Positions 7,401 to 14,993 of a DNA stretch of 35,265 nt are shown in pieces. The stretch is from Oscillospiraceae bacterium (GTDB lineage: Bacteria; Bacillota; Clostridia; Oscillospirales; Oscillospiraceae): the NCBI GenBank assembly GCA_021771635.1, contig JAETOQ010000019.1:1-35265 (forward strand), written 5' to 3'. A program made the position numbers and the translations under genes. The notes below the pieces were generated by a model, which did not search any database, was not told the DNA's origin, and worked only from the letters and a program-made list of their open reading frames with translations. How positions within the stretch are numbered: position 1 is the first letter of the stretch; each line of letters begins with the position of its first letter.

Positions 7401-8004
7401 CCTTCAGGGCGTCCTGGTCGATGAGGGGCCGGAGGTCCTCGTAGTCCAGGGCCTCGATGCGCTGCATCTCGTGAGAGGTGCGGAAGCCGTCAAAGCAGTG
7501 CATGAAGGCGTACTTGCCGCTGATGGCGGACAGGTGGGCCACAGCGCCCAGGTCCATGGCCTCCTGGGGGCAGGAGGACATCAGCATGGCGTAGCCGGTG
7601 GTGCGGCAGGTCATGAAGTCGGTGTGGTCGCCGAAGATGGAGTGGTGGTTGGAGGTCACCACGCGGGAGGCGATGTGCATGACACTGGGCAGGAACTGGC
7701 CGCCCATGGCGTACATGGCGGGGATCATCAGCATCAGGCCCTGGGAGGAGGTGAAGGTGGTGGTCAGGGCGCCGGCCTGCAAAGAGCCGTGGCAGGTGCC
7801 GGCGGCGCCGGCCTCGGACTGCATCTGGATGACGTCCACGGTGGAGCCGAACAGGTTTTTCCGGCCCTTGGCGGACCACTCGTCCACCTTCTCCGCCATG
7901 GGAGAGGAGGGAGTGATGGGATAGATGGCCGCCACCTCGGTGAAGGCGTAGGCCACATGGGCGGCTGCGGTATTGCCGTCCATGACAACGTATTTCTTAC
8001 CCAT
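4462..8004 (-). CDS. nifJ: Pyruvate:ferredoxin (flavodoxin) oxidoreductase
   Basis: An 1180-residue single-chain PFOR of full family length. It oxidises pyruvate plus CoA to acetyl-CoA and CO2 and reduces ferredoxin in the cytoplasm. The N-terminal domain has the family start YVVMDGNTAAAHVAYAF and PITPSSPMAE. Two 4Fe-4S motifs, CIQCNRCAMCCP (near 694) and CLGCGVCLTACP (near 751), form the ferredoxin-like domain. The TPP-binding part shows CAGCAETTYIK, GDGWAYDIGFGG (near 975) and the YSNTGGQSSKSTP segment, and CYCPC is near the end. It lies 72 bases downstream of the kinase gene on the same strand, placing it at the end of the pathway that generates pyruvate. The ribosome binding site is GAAAGGAAG. 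Open frames on the opposite strand are shadows. Confidence 0.98.
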   Translation of the reverse strand: MGKKYVVMDGNTAAAHVAYAFTEVAAIYPITPSSPMAEKVDEWSAKGRKNLFGSTVDVIQMQSEAGAAGTCHGSLQAGALTTTFTSSQGLMLMIPAMYAMGGQFLPSVMHIASRVVTSNHHSIFGDHTDFMTCRTTGYAMLMSSCPQEAMDLGAVAHLSAISGKYAFMHCFDGFRTSHEMQRIEALDYEDLRPLIDQDALKAFRRQSLNPEHPTNRGNNVNPDVYFQCKEGANEKAASIPDTVQHYMDEINKLTGRDYQLFNYYGAPDAEEVIVVMCSASEAVKETVDYLNAQGRKVGLVQIHLYRPFSVKHFAAAIPATCKRIAVLDRSKETGSVGEPVYLDVVTALNQAGRGDIRVVGGRYGLSSKDTTPGQIIAVYDNLKQENPKNSFTIGINDDVTHTSLDYQEVEFNHPGEVSCKIWGLGGDGTVGANKNAISTIGLVADKYAQAYFSYDSMKSGGLTQSHLRFGDQPIRSTYLVSSADFVAVHAPTYVSKYDTTEDLKDGGTFLLNCPWSVEELEDRLTGKMKRDLARKHANFYIIDAAKLAVSVGLGATRTNSILQAAFFALTKVIPLDMAVEDMKKNNYNSYFKKAGQAIVDKNNAAVDAGISAAVKVDIPASWADAEDTPVAEPVGASQFVKDIVIPMDRQQGDKLPVSVFKKHGVLDGTWENGTSAFSKRGVAIKVPKWNAESCIQCNRCAMCCPHAAIRPVLLTEEEKAAVPASFVTVPAKGLGKGAPAYAFRMQVSPYDCLGCGVCLTACPANQNEKMADALVMTPFEEMKPEQENFDQVAMDDKYLKKDVINSKTVKNMQFAKPYFQFSAACAGCAETTYIKLLSQLVGDRMYLGNAAGCSSAISGGAPILPYCKDSQGRGPAWEHSLFEDNAEFVYGFFHAQDAIRKELLIRLESIKSSGIAVEAIDDYLNNWDDGEKSRAVSDALIHALEAGEQTEDVKYILENREYLAKKSVWAIGGDGWAYDIGFGGIDHVMAQNRNVNLLVLDTEVYSNTGGQSSKSTPASAVAKFAAGGKQVAKKDLGAILMSYGYVYVAQVAMGWDQAQTLKALREAEEYDGPAIVICYCPCLEQHIKAGMGCSQDEMKKAVECGYWHCYRYDPRLAEQGKNPFQLDSPEPDTEKLMDFLMGENRFASLKNNFPEKADALYRKEIADVKARYAKYKKMAE

Positions 8005-8076
8005 TGTTTGATTCTTCCTTTCTTCTATATCGGCGTCAGCAGAATGATTTAGAACACCTCTGCGTAAGAGGACGCA

Positions 8077-9096
8077 TCATCTCTGGACGCGGCCGGAAGC
8101 GTTGCCGCCGGCCAGGTTTTCCACCTCAGAAATGGAAACCAGATTGAAGTCATGCTCAATGGTATGCTTCAGGCAGGAGGCCGCGATGGCAAAGTTAATG
8201 GCCTTCTGGTCCTCGTAGCCGCTCATCAGCGCATAGATCAGACCGCCGCCGAAGCTGTCACCGCCGCCCACGCGATCCACGATGTCGATGCGGTAGGTGG
8301 GAGAAAATACTGCCTTGCCATCGCTGTACAGCATACCGGCCCAGTCATTCACGGATGCGGAGAGGCTGCCGCGCAGAGTGATGGCGACCTTCTTGAAATG
8401 GAAGCGGTCGCACAGCTGCTTAGCCACGCTGATATAGCCCTCGTGGCTGATCTTGCCGGTGTTCAGATCCGTGTCAGCGGCCGCGATGCCGAACACATCC
8501 TTGGCATCCTCTTCGTTGGCAATGCAGACATCCACATAGGGCATCAGCTTGCCCATGGTCTCGCCGGCCTGCTCCTGGCTCCACAGCTTTTTGCGGAAGT
8601 TCAGGTCGCAGCTGACGGTGACGCCCATCTCCTTGGCGGTCTTGCAGGCCTCCAGGCAGATCTCAGGCAGACGGCCGCCCAGTGCGGGAGTGATGCCAGT
8701 GAAGTGGAACCAATCAACACCCTGGAAAATGCTCTTCCAATCGAAATCCGAGGGCTGAGCCATAGCGATGGCGGAGTGGGCACGGTCATAGATGACCTTG
8801 GAGGGCCGCTGAGAGGCGCCCTTTTCCACGAAGTAAATGCCCAGGCGGTCGCCGCCGCGGACCATCGTGCTGGTATCAACACCATAGCGGCGCAGCGCAT
8901 TGACCGCGCACTGGCCGATCTCATGGGCGGGGACCTTGGAGACGAACGCGGCGTCAATACCGTAGTTGGCAAGAGACACCGCCACATTGGCCTCACCGCC
9001 GGCATAGGTCGCCTCAAATTTTTCAGACTGGACGAAGCGCAGATACCCTTCGGGATTCAAACGCATCATGATCTCGCCAAAAGTAACGATTTTCAT
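8077..9096 (-). CDS. kdgK: 2-keto-3-deoxygluconate/galactonate kinase (PfkB family)
   Basis: A 339-residue sugar kinase of the PfkB/ribokinase superfamily. The N-terminal GEIMMRLNPEG and YAGGEANVA motifs and the C-terminal DRVGGGDSFGGG (274-285, catalytic Asp280 in GGGDSF) are the KdgK signature rather than the DTTGAGD of ribokinases. It phosphorylates 2-keto-3-deoxy-sugar acids at C6. With a galactonate dehydratase upstream in the cluster and an aldolase immediately before it, the likely substrate is 2-keto-3-deoxygalactonate and perhaps the gluconate isomer; sequence alone does not separate them. A structured family-B repeat separates it from the aldolase gene. Confidence 0.9.
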   Translation of the reverse strand: MKIVTFGEIMMRLNPEGYLRFVQSEKFEATYAGGEANVAVSLANYGIDAAFVSKVPAHEIGQCAVNALRRYGVDTSTMVRGGDRLGIYFVEKGASQRPSKVIYDRAHSAIAMAQPSDFDWKSIFQGVDWFHFTGITPALGGRLPEICLEACKTAKEMGVTVSCDLNFRKKLWSQEQAGETMGKLMPYVDVCIANEEDAKDVFGIAAADTDLNTGKISHEGYISVAKQLCDRFHFKKVAITLRGSLSASVNDWAGMLYSDGKAVFSPTYRIDIVDRVGGGDSFGGGLIYALMSGYEDQKAINFAIAASCLKHTIEHDFNLVSISEVENLAGGNASGRVQR

Positions 9097-9120
9097 AGGA
9101 ATTCTCCCCTTTTAAATTTT

Positions 9121-9299
9121 ATAGTCGGCACACTTGAAAATCGGTAAATACCGATTTTCTGACAGCGGCAGAGCCGCTGTCGGGCGCCGCCCGTGTGCGG
9201 ACTATGAAGTCTGACGCAAGGCCGCTTTGCGGCCTTGTGGGGTGAGATGTTTCCACCCACAAGTTGAAAAGAAGTTTTTACTTCTTTTCAACTGCGTCA
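9121..9299. repeat. Two-domain structured repeat, family B, copy 1
   Basis: A 179-bp element repeated inverted at 30349-30518. Domain 1 (9121-9205) is closed by ATAGTC-g-GCACAC pairing with GTGTGC-g-GACTAT. It encloses a 10-bp hairpin (9136-9159, GAAAATCGGT stem) and a 9-bp hairpin (9161-9181, GACAGCGGC stem). Domain 2 (9212-9299) is closed by TGACGCA/TGCGTCA. It encloses an AAGGCCGC hairpin (9218-9236), a GTGGG/CCCAC stem and a long GTTGAAAAGAAGT hairpin (9263-9292). The two copies share most bases, and changes in the closing stem keep pairing. It sits between the aldolase and kinase genes, inside a probable operon. Confidence 0.85.
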
Positions 9300-9315
9300 T
9301 ATAAATTGCCTTACC

Positions 9316-9972
9316 TTACGCGTTGTGCGCGATCTCCACCAGCTGCCGCGCCACGTCTGTGATCTTCTCATATTCGCCGGCCTCGATCCATGCCTTGTTG
9401 GCAAGATTCCCGCCGACACCCGCGCCGGACATGCCGACCTTCAGGAAATCGTCAAAGTTCTTCTCGCTGACACCGCCAACGGCCAGCAGCTTGATGTGGC
9501 TCAAAGGAGCACGGATGGCCTTGATGTAGTCCACGCCCAGATTTGCGGCGGGGAACAGCTTTACGTACTCCGCACCGCACTCATGTGCGTATTCGATCTC
9601 CGTGGGCGTCATGGCGCCGGGCATGGCGACCATGCCCAGCTCCACGGTGCGGCGGATCACATCGGCATTGGTGTTGGGGGCGATGGTATAGCTGCCGCCG
9701 GCCTGGGCGGTCAGCTCCACCTGCTTCACGGTCAGGACCGTACCGGAGCCAACCAGCATTTTGCCCGCATATTTCTTGGCAATGGCGGCGATGCAATTGG
9801 CAGTCTCCTCATCGGAAGAGGAGTCTTTGGGATTGAAGGGCACTTCCATCAGGCGGATGCCGCCCTCATAGAGAGCGTCTGCGACCTTCATGCACTTTTC
9901 CGTGCTGACACCGCGGACAATGGCAATGACTTTTTCTTGATCTACCTGTTCCTTGATTTCTGCAATCGTCAT
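9316..9972 (-). CDS. eda: KDPG/KDPGal aldolase (2-dehydro-3-deoxy-6-phosphosugar-acid aldolase)
   Basis: A 218-residue class I aldolase of the KDPG/KHG family. It cleaves 2-keto-3-deoxy-6-phospho-gluconate or -galactonate into pyruvate and glyceraldehyde-3-phosphate. The Schiff-base Lys138 lies in YVKLFPA and the general acid/base Glu43 in MEVPF (most Eda proteins have EVTL or EVPL). GSGTVL and TIAPNTNADVI match the phosphate and substrate loops. The C-terminal AVGGVSEKNFDDFLKVG is typical. The neighbours (kinase downstream, dehydratases upstream) fix its place in an Entner-Doudoroff-like or De Ley-Doudoroff route. Whether it prefers the gluco or galacto isomer cannot be told from sequence. 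Confidence 0.93.
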   Translation of the reverse strand: MTIAEIKEQVDQEKVIAIVRGVSTEKCMKVADALYEGGIRLMEVPFNPKDSSSDEETANCIAAIAKKYAGKMLVGSGTVLTVKQVELTAQAGGSYTIAPNTNADVIRRTVELGMVAMPGAMTPTEIEYAHECGAEYVKLFPAANLGVDYIKAIRAPLSHIKLLAVGGVSEKNFDDFLKVGMSGAGVGGNLANKAWIEAGEYEKITDVARQLVEIAHNA

Positions 9973-10028
9973 AATAACCTCCTGTATTTTCCCGTTTCGG
10001 GAATATGGATCTCGACTTTAACTGATAC

Positions 10029-10075
10029 GGATTTCAAATAAAATGCTTTATTTGAAATCCCGTGTGCTGCGCACG
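10029..10075. repeat. Perfect AT-rich hairpin in the dehydratase-aldolase gap
   Basis: A perfect 14-bp stem (GGATTTCAAATAAA, loop ATGC, 10029-10060), directly followed by a smaller GTGTGC/GCGCAC hairpin. It lies in the 183 bases between the IlvD-like gene and the aldolase gene. No clear promoter was seen in this gap. The hairpin could mark a processing site or be a fragment of another repeat family. Confidence 0.5.
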
Positions 10076-10155
10076 CTTGTGACATGCGCTTAGGATGGAC
10101 TGAGAGCGTTCTTTTCCCCTGCGGCACGGATGCGGAGCGCGCTTCGGGAAAGAGA

Positions 10156-11850
10156 TCAAAGGCTCTCCAGCTTTTTCATGTCCATGACAGCACCCTCGGC
10201 GCCGGAGCCTGCCAGCTTGCAGTACAGGCTCAGCCAGCCGCGGGTAAACTTGGGAGCGGGAGCCTTCCATGCGGCTCTGCGGGCAGCCAGCTCCTCGTCG
10301 CTGACCAGAACGTTCAAAGAGCGCTCCTCAATATCAATGACGATCCGGTCGCCATCGTGTACCAGGGCAATGGTGCCGCCCTCGGAAGCCTCGGGAGAGA
10401 TATGGCCGACAAAACAGCCGTTGTTGGTGCCGGAGAAGCGGCCGTCGGTGATCAGAGCGGTGGACTTTGACAGCCCGCGGCCATACAGGTACTTCATAGC
10501 CTTGTACATCTCGCGCATGCCGGGGCCGCCCTTGGGACCTTCGTAGCGAATGACCACCACGTGGCCCTCATGGACCTTGCCTGCCAGAATGGCCTCCTCG
10601 GCTTCTTCCTCAGAATCGAAGCAGATGGCCTCACCCTCAAAGTGGTGCAGGCTCTTGTCAAAGGCACCGGGCTTGGTGATGCCGGTGTTGGGAGCCAGGT
10701 TGCCGCGCAGGACGGCCACGCCGCCAGTGAAGCCGAAGGGATCGTCAAGGGTACGGATGGTGCGCCCGGTATCGGGATAGAGATACTTGTGGGCCGCAAT
10801 GTTCTCCCCAATGGTGCGTGTGGTGACAGTCATCTGATCGTAATCGAGAAGCTTGCCGGTCATGTTCTGCATCATACGCATCACGCCGCCATCCTTAAAG
10901 AAGTCGATGACGTTGAAGCTGCAGGCGGGATTCATTTTGGCGATCTGAGGCGTTGTGCGGGAGAGCTTGTCAAACTCAGACAGAACGTCGATATCCAGCT
11001 CAGCTTCATGGGCGATCGCGGTCAGGTGCATGACCGCATTGGTGGAGCCGCTCATGGCCATGCAGGCCTTAATGGCGTTGCGGATACTGCCGGTGGTGAT
11101 GATCTTGCGGGCGGTGATCTCCTTCTCCACCAGCTCCATGATCTTGATGCCGGTCTCCTCAGCCAGAGCCAGCCGGCGGGCGGAGGTGGCCGGGGCCAGA
11201 CTGGCGTCGGGGAGCGTCATACCCATAGCCTCGGCCAGAGCGCACATGGTATTGGCGGTGCCCAGGTAGGAGCAGGAGCCGCAGCCGGGGCAGGCGGTAT
11301 CTTCCAGGGAGACATACTCTTCCTCGGTGATCTTACCGGCAGAGAGCATACCGTAGGCTTCGGTGCTGGAGGTCTGGTCGGACTCGCGGCCGTCAAACAC
11401 CTTGCCGCCCTCCATGGGGCCGCCGGGCAGCAGGATGCAGGGGATATCCAGGCGGGCAGCCGCCATCAGCATGCCGGGAACGATCTTATCGCAGGAGCCT
11501 AACAGGACCAGTCCATCAAACTGGTTGATCTGCGCCATGGTTTCCACGGAGTTGGCGATGATCTCCCGGTGGGGAAGGATGTAGTGCATGCCGACATGGC
11601 CGTTTGCCATACCGTCGCAGCCGCCGATCACGCCGAATTCCACGGGGGTGCCGCCAGCACGGTAAATACCGTCACGGACACGCTGCGCGACCTGACGCAG
11701 GTTGAAGTGGCCGGGGTCAGACTCACTCCAGGAGTTCGCAATGCCGATGATGGGGCGAGTCAGATCGTCAGAGGTAAAGCCCATTGATTTGTAGGTGGCG
11801 CGATAATACTGATTACCGAGACCAGTCAAAAACTTTTTGCTTCGTTCCAT
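10156..11850 (-). CDS. IlvD/Edd-family dehydratase (probable sugar-acid dehydratase)
   Basis: A 564-residue iron-sulfur dehydratase of the IlvD/Edd family. Candidate cluster ligands are Cys78 (GGCDG), Cys120 (GSCDK) and Cys193 (CPGCGSC), with the family blocks GPKGGPGMREM and DGRFSGTNNGCFVGHISPEA. Members dehydrate either dihydroxy-acids in branched-chain amino acid synthesis or aldonic acids such as gluconate, xylonate or arabinonate. Its place upstream of aldolase and kinase genes and among sugar-acid genes favours an aldonate substrate. This is context only, and IlvD activity is not excluded. The start is the second of two close ATGs, seven bases after AAGGAG; the first is one base away from it. 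Confidence 0.85.
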   Translation of the reverse strand: MERSKKFLTGLGNQYYRATYKSMGFTSDDLTRPIIGIANSWSESDPGHFNLRQVAQRVRDGIYRAGGTPVEFGVIGGCDGMANGHVGMHYILPHREIIANSVETMAQINQFDGLVLLGSCDKIVPGMLMAAARLDIPCILLPGGPMEGGKVFDGRESDQTSSTEAYGMLSAGKITEEEYVSLEDTACPGCGSCSYLGTANTMCALAEAMGMTLPDASLAPATSARRLALAEETGIKIMELVEKEITARKIITTGSIRNAIKACMAMSGSTNAVMHLTAIAHEAELDIDVLSEFDKLSRTTPQIAKMNPACSFNVIDFFKDGGVMRMMQNMTGKLLDYDQMTVTTRTIGENIAAHKYLYPDTGRTIRTLDDPFGFTGGVAVLRGNLAPNTGITKPGAFDKSLHHFEGEAICFDSEEEAEEAILAGKVHEGHVVVIRYEGPKGGPGMREMYKAMKYLYGRGLSKSTALITDGRFSGTNNGCFVGHISPEASEGGTIALVHDGDRIVIDIEERSLNVLVSDEELAARRAAWKAPAPKFTRGWLSLYCKLAGSGAEGAVMDMKKLESL

Positions 11851-11962
11851 AAGCATTCTCCTTATGCCAATTTCATAACCGGGGTGATCCCCGGGATTTT
11901 TCCAAATTCAATCCGACCATGCCGGAGTTTTCTTAAATTTAAAGAAGCTGGGGGTAAAAGCG

Positions 11963-12433
11963 TCAATTTTCTTCAGCAGACAGTTGATGTGCATACTCCT
12001 GGATTAAGGGCAGCAGCTCGGCGAGCTTTTTGCTCAGGGCATCGACGCTATCCTGGGCCATACCCACACAGATCGTGTCGTTGGCCAGCATAATTTTAAC
12101 CACGCCGATCGAGGCGTCATTGTCAAAAGACAGATTTAAAATGGCGTTGAGAGGTACGCTTTCCATGCGGGTGCGCCAGAAGGACCGCGTCTGGGCCATC
12201 AGGATGCGCTTGTTGGTAAAAGCGTACGCAAAATTCCGCTGGTGGGCGGACATACTGTGAAACCGATGCAGCCCGATAAAGGTCAGGTAGGCGGATTCGT
12301 CCGGGTCCATAGCCTTCTCGATCAAACGAAAGCTGTTGATCCCCCAGGCGCGGCTCATGCCCTTGCCGAAATTGTGAGAACAGCTGTACATATACAGATG
12401 CTCTGCTTTTTGCAGACGGACTTCCTGCTCCAT
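11963..12433 (-). CDS. Small PH-like-domain protein
   Basis: A 156-residue soluble protein with no signal peptide or membrane helix. The middle (about residues 60-125) looks like a bacterial PH-like domain: YLTFIGLHRFHSMSAHQRNFAYAFTNKRILMAQ, then SVPLNAILNLSFDND and VVKIMLANDTICVGM, matching the strand pattern and the FTNKRIL motif of PF14470-type proteins. The function of this family is unknown. It lies between the TRAP transporter and the IlvD-like gene on the same strand, suggesting co-expression with sugar-acid metabolism. The start at 12433 is eight bases after AAGGAGG; an in-frame ATG seven codons upstream lacks spacing to a ribosome binding site. Confidence 0.7.
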   Translation of the reverse strand: MEQEVRLQKAEHLYMYSCSHNFGKGMSRAWGINSFRLIEKAMDPDESAYLTFIGLHRFHSMSAHQRNFAYAFTNKRILMAQTRSFWRTRMESVPLNAILNLSFDNDASIGVVKIMLANDTICVGMAQDSVDALSKKLAELLPLIQEYAHQLSAEEN

Positions 12434-12468
12434 ATGAAATGCCTCCTTATCCAATCACTCTTTTTAAG

Positions 12469-12494
12469 GCTTGCCCGGCTTTTGCCGGGCAAGC
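12469..12494 (-). terminator. Perfect GC-rich hairpin after the TRAP genes
   Basis: An 11-bp perfect stem GCTTGCCCGGC with a 4-base loop, 39 bases downstream of the dctP stop. It lacks a U tract in the minus direction. It could be a weak terminator or a 3' stabiliser that sets different levels for the TRAP genes and the genes after them. Confidence 0.5.
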
Positions 12495-12532
12495 GTAATC
12501 GTAACGGACTGCTGATGCTTCCGCGCCGGGGA

Positions 12533-13636
12533 TCAGCCCTTCACAGAGTTCAGAAGGTCCATGATCTCAGAGCCGGTCTCCTTTGCGATCATGTCCTGAA
12601 TGTGAGCGGTCTTGGCCAGGAACTCAGCCTTGGCCTCGTCGGTCAGGTAGGTGACTTCAATGCCGTAATCATCGATGCAGGACTGCAGGTTGTCGGCAGC
12701 CGCCTGACGGTTGATGGCCTTTTCCTCTTCACCGAAAGCCGCTGCGGCCTCGCTCAGGATGGCCTGGGTGTCAGCGTCATAGGTGTCCCAGATCTTCTTG
12801 GACATGTCGAACAGGAAGGGGCTGTAAATGTGGTTGGAAATGGTGATGTACTTCTGGACTTCCTGGAACTGATAGCTGTAAAAGTTGGCGATGGGGTTCT
12901 CCTCGCCGTCAACAGTGCCCTGCTCCAGAGCGGTGTACAGCTCAGAAGAGGACATGGGAGTGGCAGCAGCGCCCAGGCTGTTCCACAGCTCCTGATGGAA
13001 CTTGTTTTCCATGGTGCGGATCTTCAGGCCGGCAACGTCGGAAACGGATGCAACAGCGCGCTTGCTGTTGGTCAGCTCGCGGAAGCCGTTCTCGTTCCAG
13101 GCCAGGTTGATGATGCCCTTGTCGGCCAGCTTGGCATTCAGATAGTCACCGACCTCGGAGGCCAGGACCTTGTCAGCCTCGGCTTCATCCTCGAACAGGA
13201 AGGGGATGTCGAAGATGCCCAGCTCAGGCACATAACCCACCAGGGGAGCGGTGGAGGTGTTGTTGATCTCGAGCTGACCGGCGACGACCATCTCGGTAGC
13301 GGTGGTGTCGTCACCCAGCTGGGCGCCGGAGTAGACCTCAACGCCGATGTTGCCATTGGAGTTGTTCTCGACCATGGGGGCGAACACGGACAGCTGGGCC
13401 TTGACGCCGGGGGAGGTCTCGCCGGCACCGTTGGAGACCTTCACAACGATGGGATTGGTCTTGCCCTGCGTCTCGGCAGAGGAGCCGTAGGGGCCGACCT
13501 CGGTGGCGTCAGCAGGGGTGGTGCTGGGGGCGGGGCTGTCGGAGTTTTCGGGTGTCTTGGTCGCGGCCAGACCGCAGCCGGCCAGAGATGCTGTCATGGC
13601 CAAAGCCAGCAGCAGCGCAAGGATCTTCTTTTTCAT
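12533..13636 (-). CDS. TRAP transporter substrate-binding protein (DctP family)
   Basis: A 367-residue extracytoplasmic lipoprotein. The signal peptide MKKKILALLLALAMTASLAGC ends in the lipobox LAGC with Cys21 as the lipidated residue, followed by a low-complexity Ser/Pro/Thr linker. The body is a DctP-type solute receptor (VYSGAQLGDDTTATEMVVAGQ, ELGIFDIPFLFEDEAEA, GLKIRTMENKFHQELWNSLG, ELYTALEQGTVDGEENP), including the conserved Arg in KIRT that usually binds the substrate carboxylate. It delivers a carboxylated solute, probably galactonate or a related sugar acid given the context, to the QM membrane subunits encoded just upstream. It is the last gene of the three; P is more commonly first. 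Confidence 0.95.
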   Translation of the reverse strand: MKKKILALLLALAMTASLAGCGLAATKTPENSDSPAPSTTPADATEVGPYGSSAETQGKTNPIVVKVSNGAGETSPGVKAQLSVFAPMVENNSNGNIGVEVYSGAQLGDDTTATEMVVAGQLEINNTSTAPLVGYVPELGIFDIPFLFEDEAEADKVLASEVGDYLNAKLADKGIINLAWNENGFRELTNSKRAVASVSDVAGLKIRTMENKFHQELWNSLGAAATPMSSSELYTALEQGTVDGEENPIANFYSYQFQEVQKYITISNHIYSPFLFDMSKKIWDTYDADTQAILSEAAAAFGEEEKAINRQAAADNLQSCIDDYGIEVTYLTDEAKAEFLAKTAHIQDMIAKETGSEIMDLLNSVKG

Positions 13637-13701
13637 GGTGTTTCCTCCTAGGTAAAAATATTAATGAACGGGTGAGCGAAAACCCGCGCATTTTTGAAAA
13701 A

Positions 13702-14991
13702 TCAGCCCAGATGATTGGGTACGAACAGGATCAGCTCGGGGAACATGGTGATGATGAGCAGCACCAGATACATAACGCCGATGAAGGGCAGGCTGGCTTT
13801 GATGAGGTCGGCCAGCTTGATTTTGGACAGAGACACACCGCAGTACAGCACATTGCCGACAGGGGGCGTTGCCAGGCCGATGCACAGGTTGGCGACCATG
13901 ACGACACCGAAGTACACGGGGTCCAGGCCAAAGTTCTTGGCGATGGGCAGCAGGATCGGAGTCAGGATCATAATGGCGGGACCGGAGTCCATCACACAGC
14001 CGACCAGGATCAGCAGCAGATTCACCAGGATCATAAAGGTCACGGGGCTGCTGGTCATGGAGAGGATGACCTTTGCCAGCAGCTGGGGAATGGCGCAGGT
14101 CGTGACCATGTAGGCGGCCACCTGGGCGGAGCCGACAACGAACATCATGACAGCGGTGGACTTCATGGCGTTGATCATCAGGTGCGGCCATTCCTTGAAC
14201 TTGAATTCGCGATACACAAAGCCGGAGACGATCAGTGCATACAGCACGGCCAGAGCGGCAGTTTCCGTGGCGGTGGCTACACCAGTGGTGATGCAGAGGA
14301 TGATGAACACCGGCAGGCAGATCGCCAGGAAAGCTTTCTTGGTGGCGTCGAAAATGCCGGACAGGCTGGTCTTGGGGCCCACAGGATAGTTGCGCTTGCG
14401 GACATGGAAGAACCATGCGATCATCAGACCGATGCCGATCAGAATGCCGGGCACGATGCCGCCCAGGAACAGAGCGGAAACAGAGACCTCGGCGCAGACG
14501 CCGTAGAAGATCATTTGGGTGGAAGGGGGAATGATGGGGCCGATGCAGCCGGCGGAGCAGATGATGCCGGTGGCCTTGCCCTTATCATAGCCGGCGCCCT
14601 CCATGATCGGCAGCATCATGGAGCCGACCGCGGTGGTGTCCGCCACCGCGGAACCGGACACGCCTGCGAAGATCATGGATGCCAGGATGCCAACATAGCC
14701 CAGGCCGCCCTTAAAACGGCCCAGCACCGAGTAGGCAAAATCAACGATCCGGCGGGAAATGCCGCCGCGGGTCATGATCTCGCCTGCGATCATGAAGAAG
14801 GGGATCGCCAGCAGAGGCACGCTGTCCGTTCCGTTGACAAACTTTTGAGCCAGAGTAAACACAGACCATGCGGTGGGACGGCTCAGAGACTGTGTGAGCA
14901 TCATGAAGAAGCCGGTGCCGACCAGAGAGAACGCGATGGGAACGCCGATGATAACCAGGCCGAACAAGGCGATCAGAAATACAGCTAACAT
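13702..14991 (-). CDS. TRAP transporter large permease (DctM family)
   Basis: A 429-residue membrane protein of the DctM subunit family, with about 12 hydrophobic segments. Family hallmarks are the start MLAVFLIALFGLVIIGVPIA, PLLAIPFFMIAGEIM, GGLGYVGILASMIFAGVSGS, GPIIPPSTQMI and GLATPPVGNVL. It catalyses sodium-coupled uptake of the solute handed over by the binding protein. It starts two bases after the dctQ stop, so the two are translationally coupled. A PFFMIAGE-type motif is typical of sugar-acid TRAP systems, but substrate assignment rests on the neighbouring dgoD. Confidence 0.96.
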   Translation of the reverse strand: MLAVFLIALFGLVIIGVPIAFSLVGTGFFMMLTQSLSRPTAWSVFTLAQKFVNGTDSVPLLAIPFFMIAGEIMTRGGISRRIVDFAYSVLGRFKGGLGYVGILASMIFAGVSGSAVADTTAVGSMMLPIMEGAGYDKGKATGIICSAGCIGPIIPPSTQMIFYGVCAEVSVSALFLGGIVPGILIGIGLMIAWFFHVRKRNYPVGPKTSLSGIFDATKKAFLAICLPVFIILCITTGVATATETAALAVLYALIVSGFVYREFKFKEWPHLMINAMKSTAVMMFVVGSAQVAAYMVTTCAIPQLLAKVILSMTSSPVTFMILVNLLLILVGCVMDSGPAIMILTPILLPIAKNFGLDPVYFGVVMVANLCIGLATPPVGNVLYCGVSLSKIKLADLIKASLPFIGVMYLVLLIITMFPELILFVPNHLG

Positions 14992-14993
14992 TT

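Noticed and set aside
4681-8052. Plus-strand open frame of 1123 codons opposite the PFOR gene
   Set aside because: The translation is a repetitive Val/Gly/His/Leu string with no family resemblance, and PFOR on the other strand has every catalytic motif.
9121-9299. Family-B repeat as a tRNA or tRNA-like gene
   Set aside because: The branched fold suggested a cloverleaf, but there is no T-loop consensus, no CCA end, no anticodon-like 7-base loop, and stem lengths do not fit.
10156-11850. Naming the IlvD/Edd gene ilvD
   Set aside because: No other branched-chain amino acid genes are nearby and the neighbours process sugar acids. The family cannot be split by eye, so no symbol is given.
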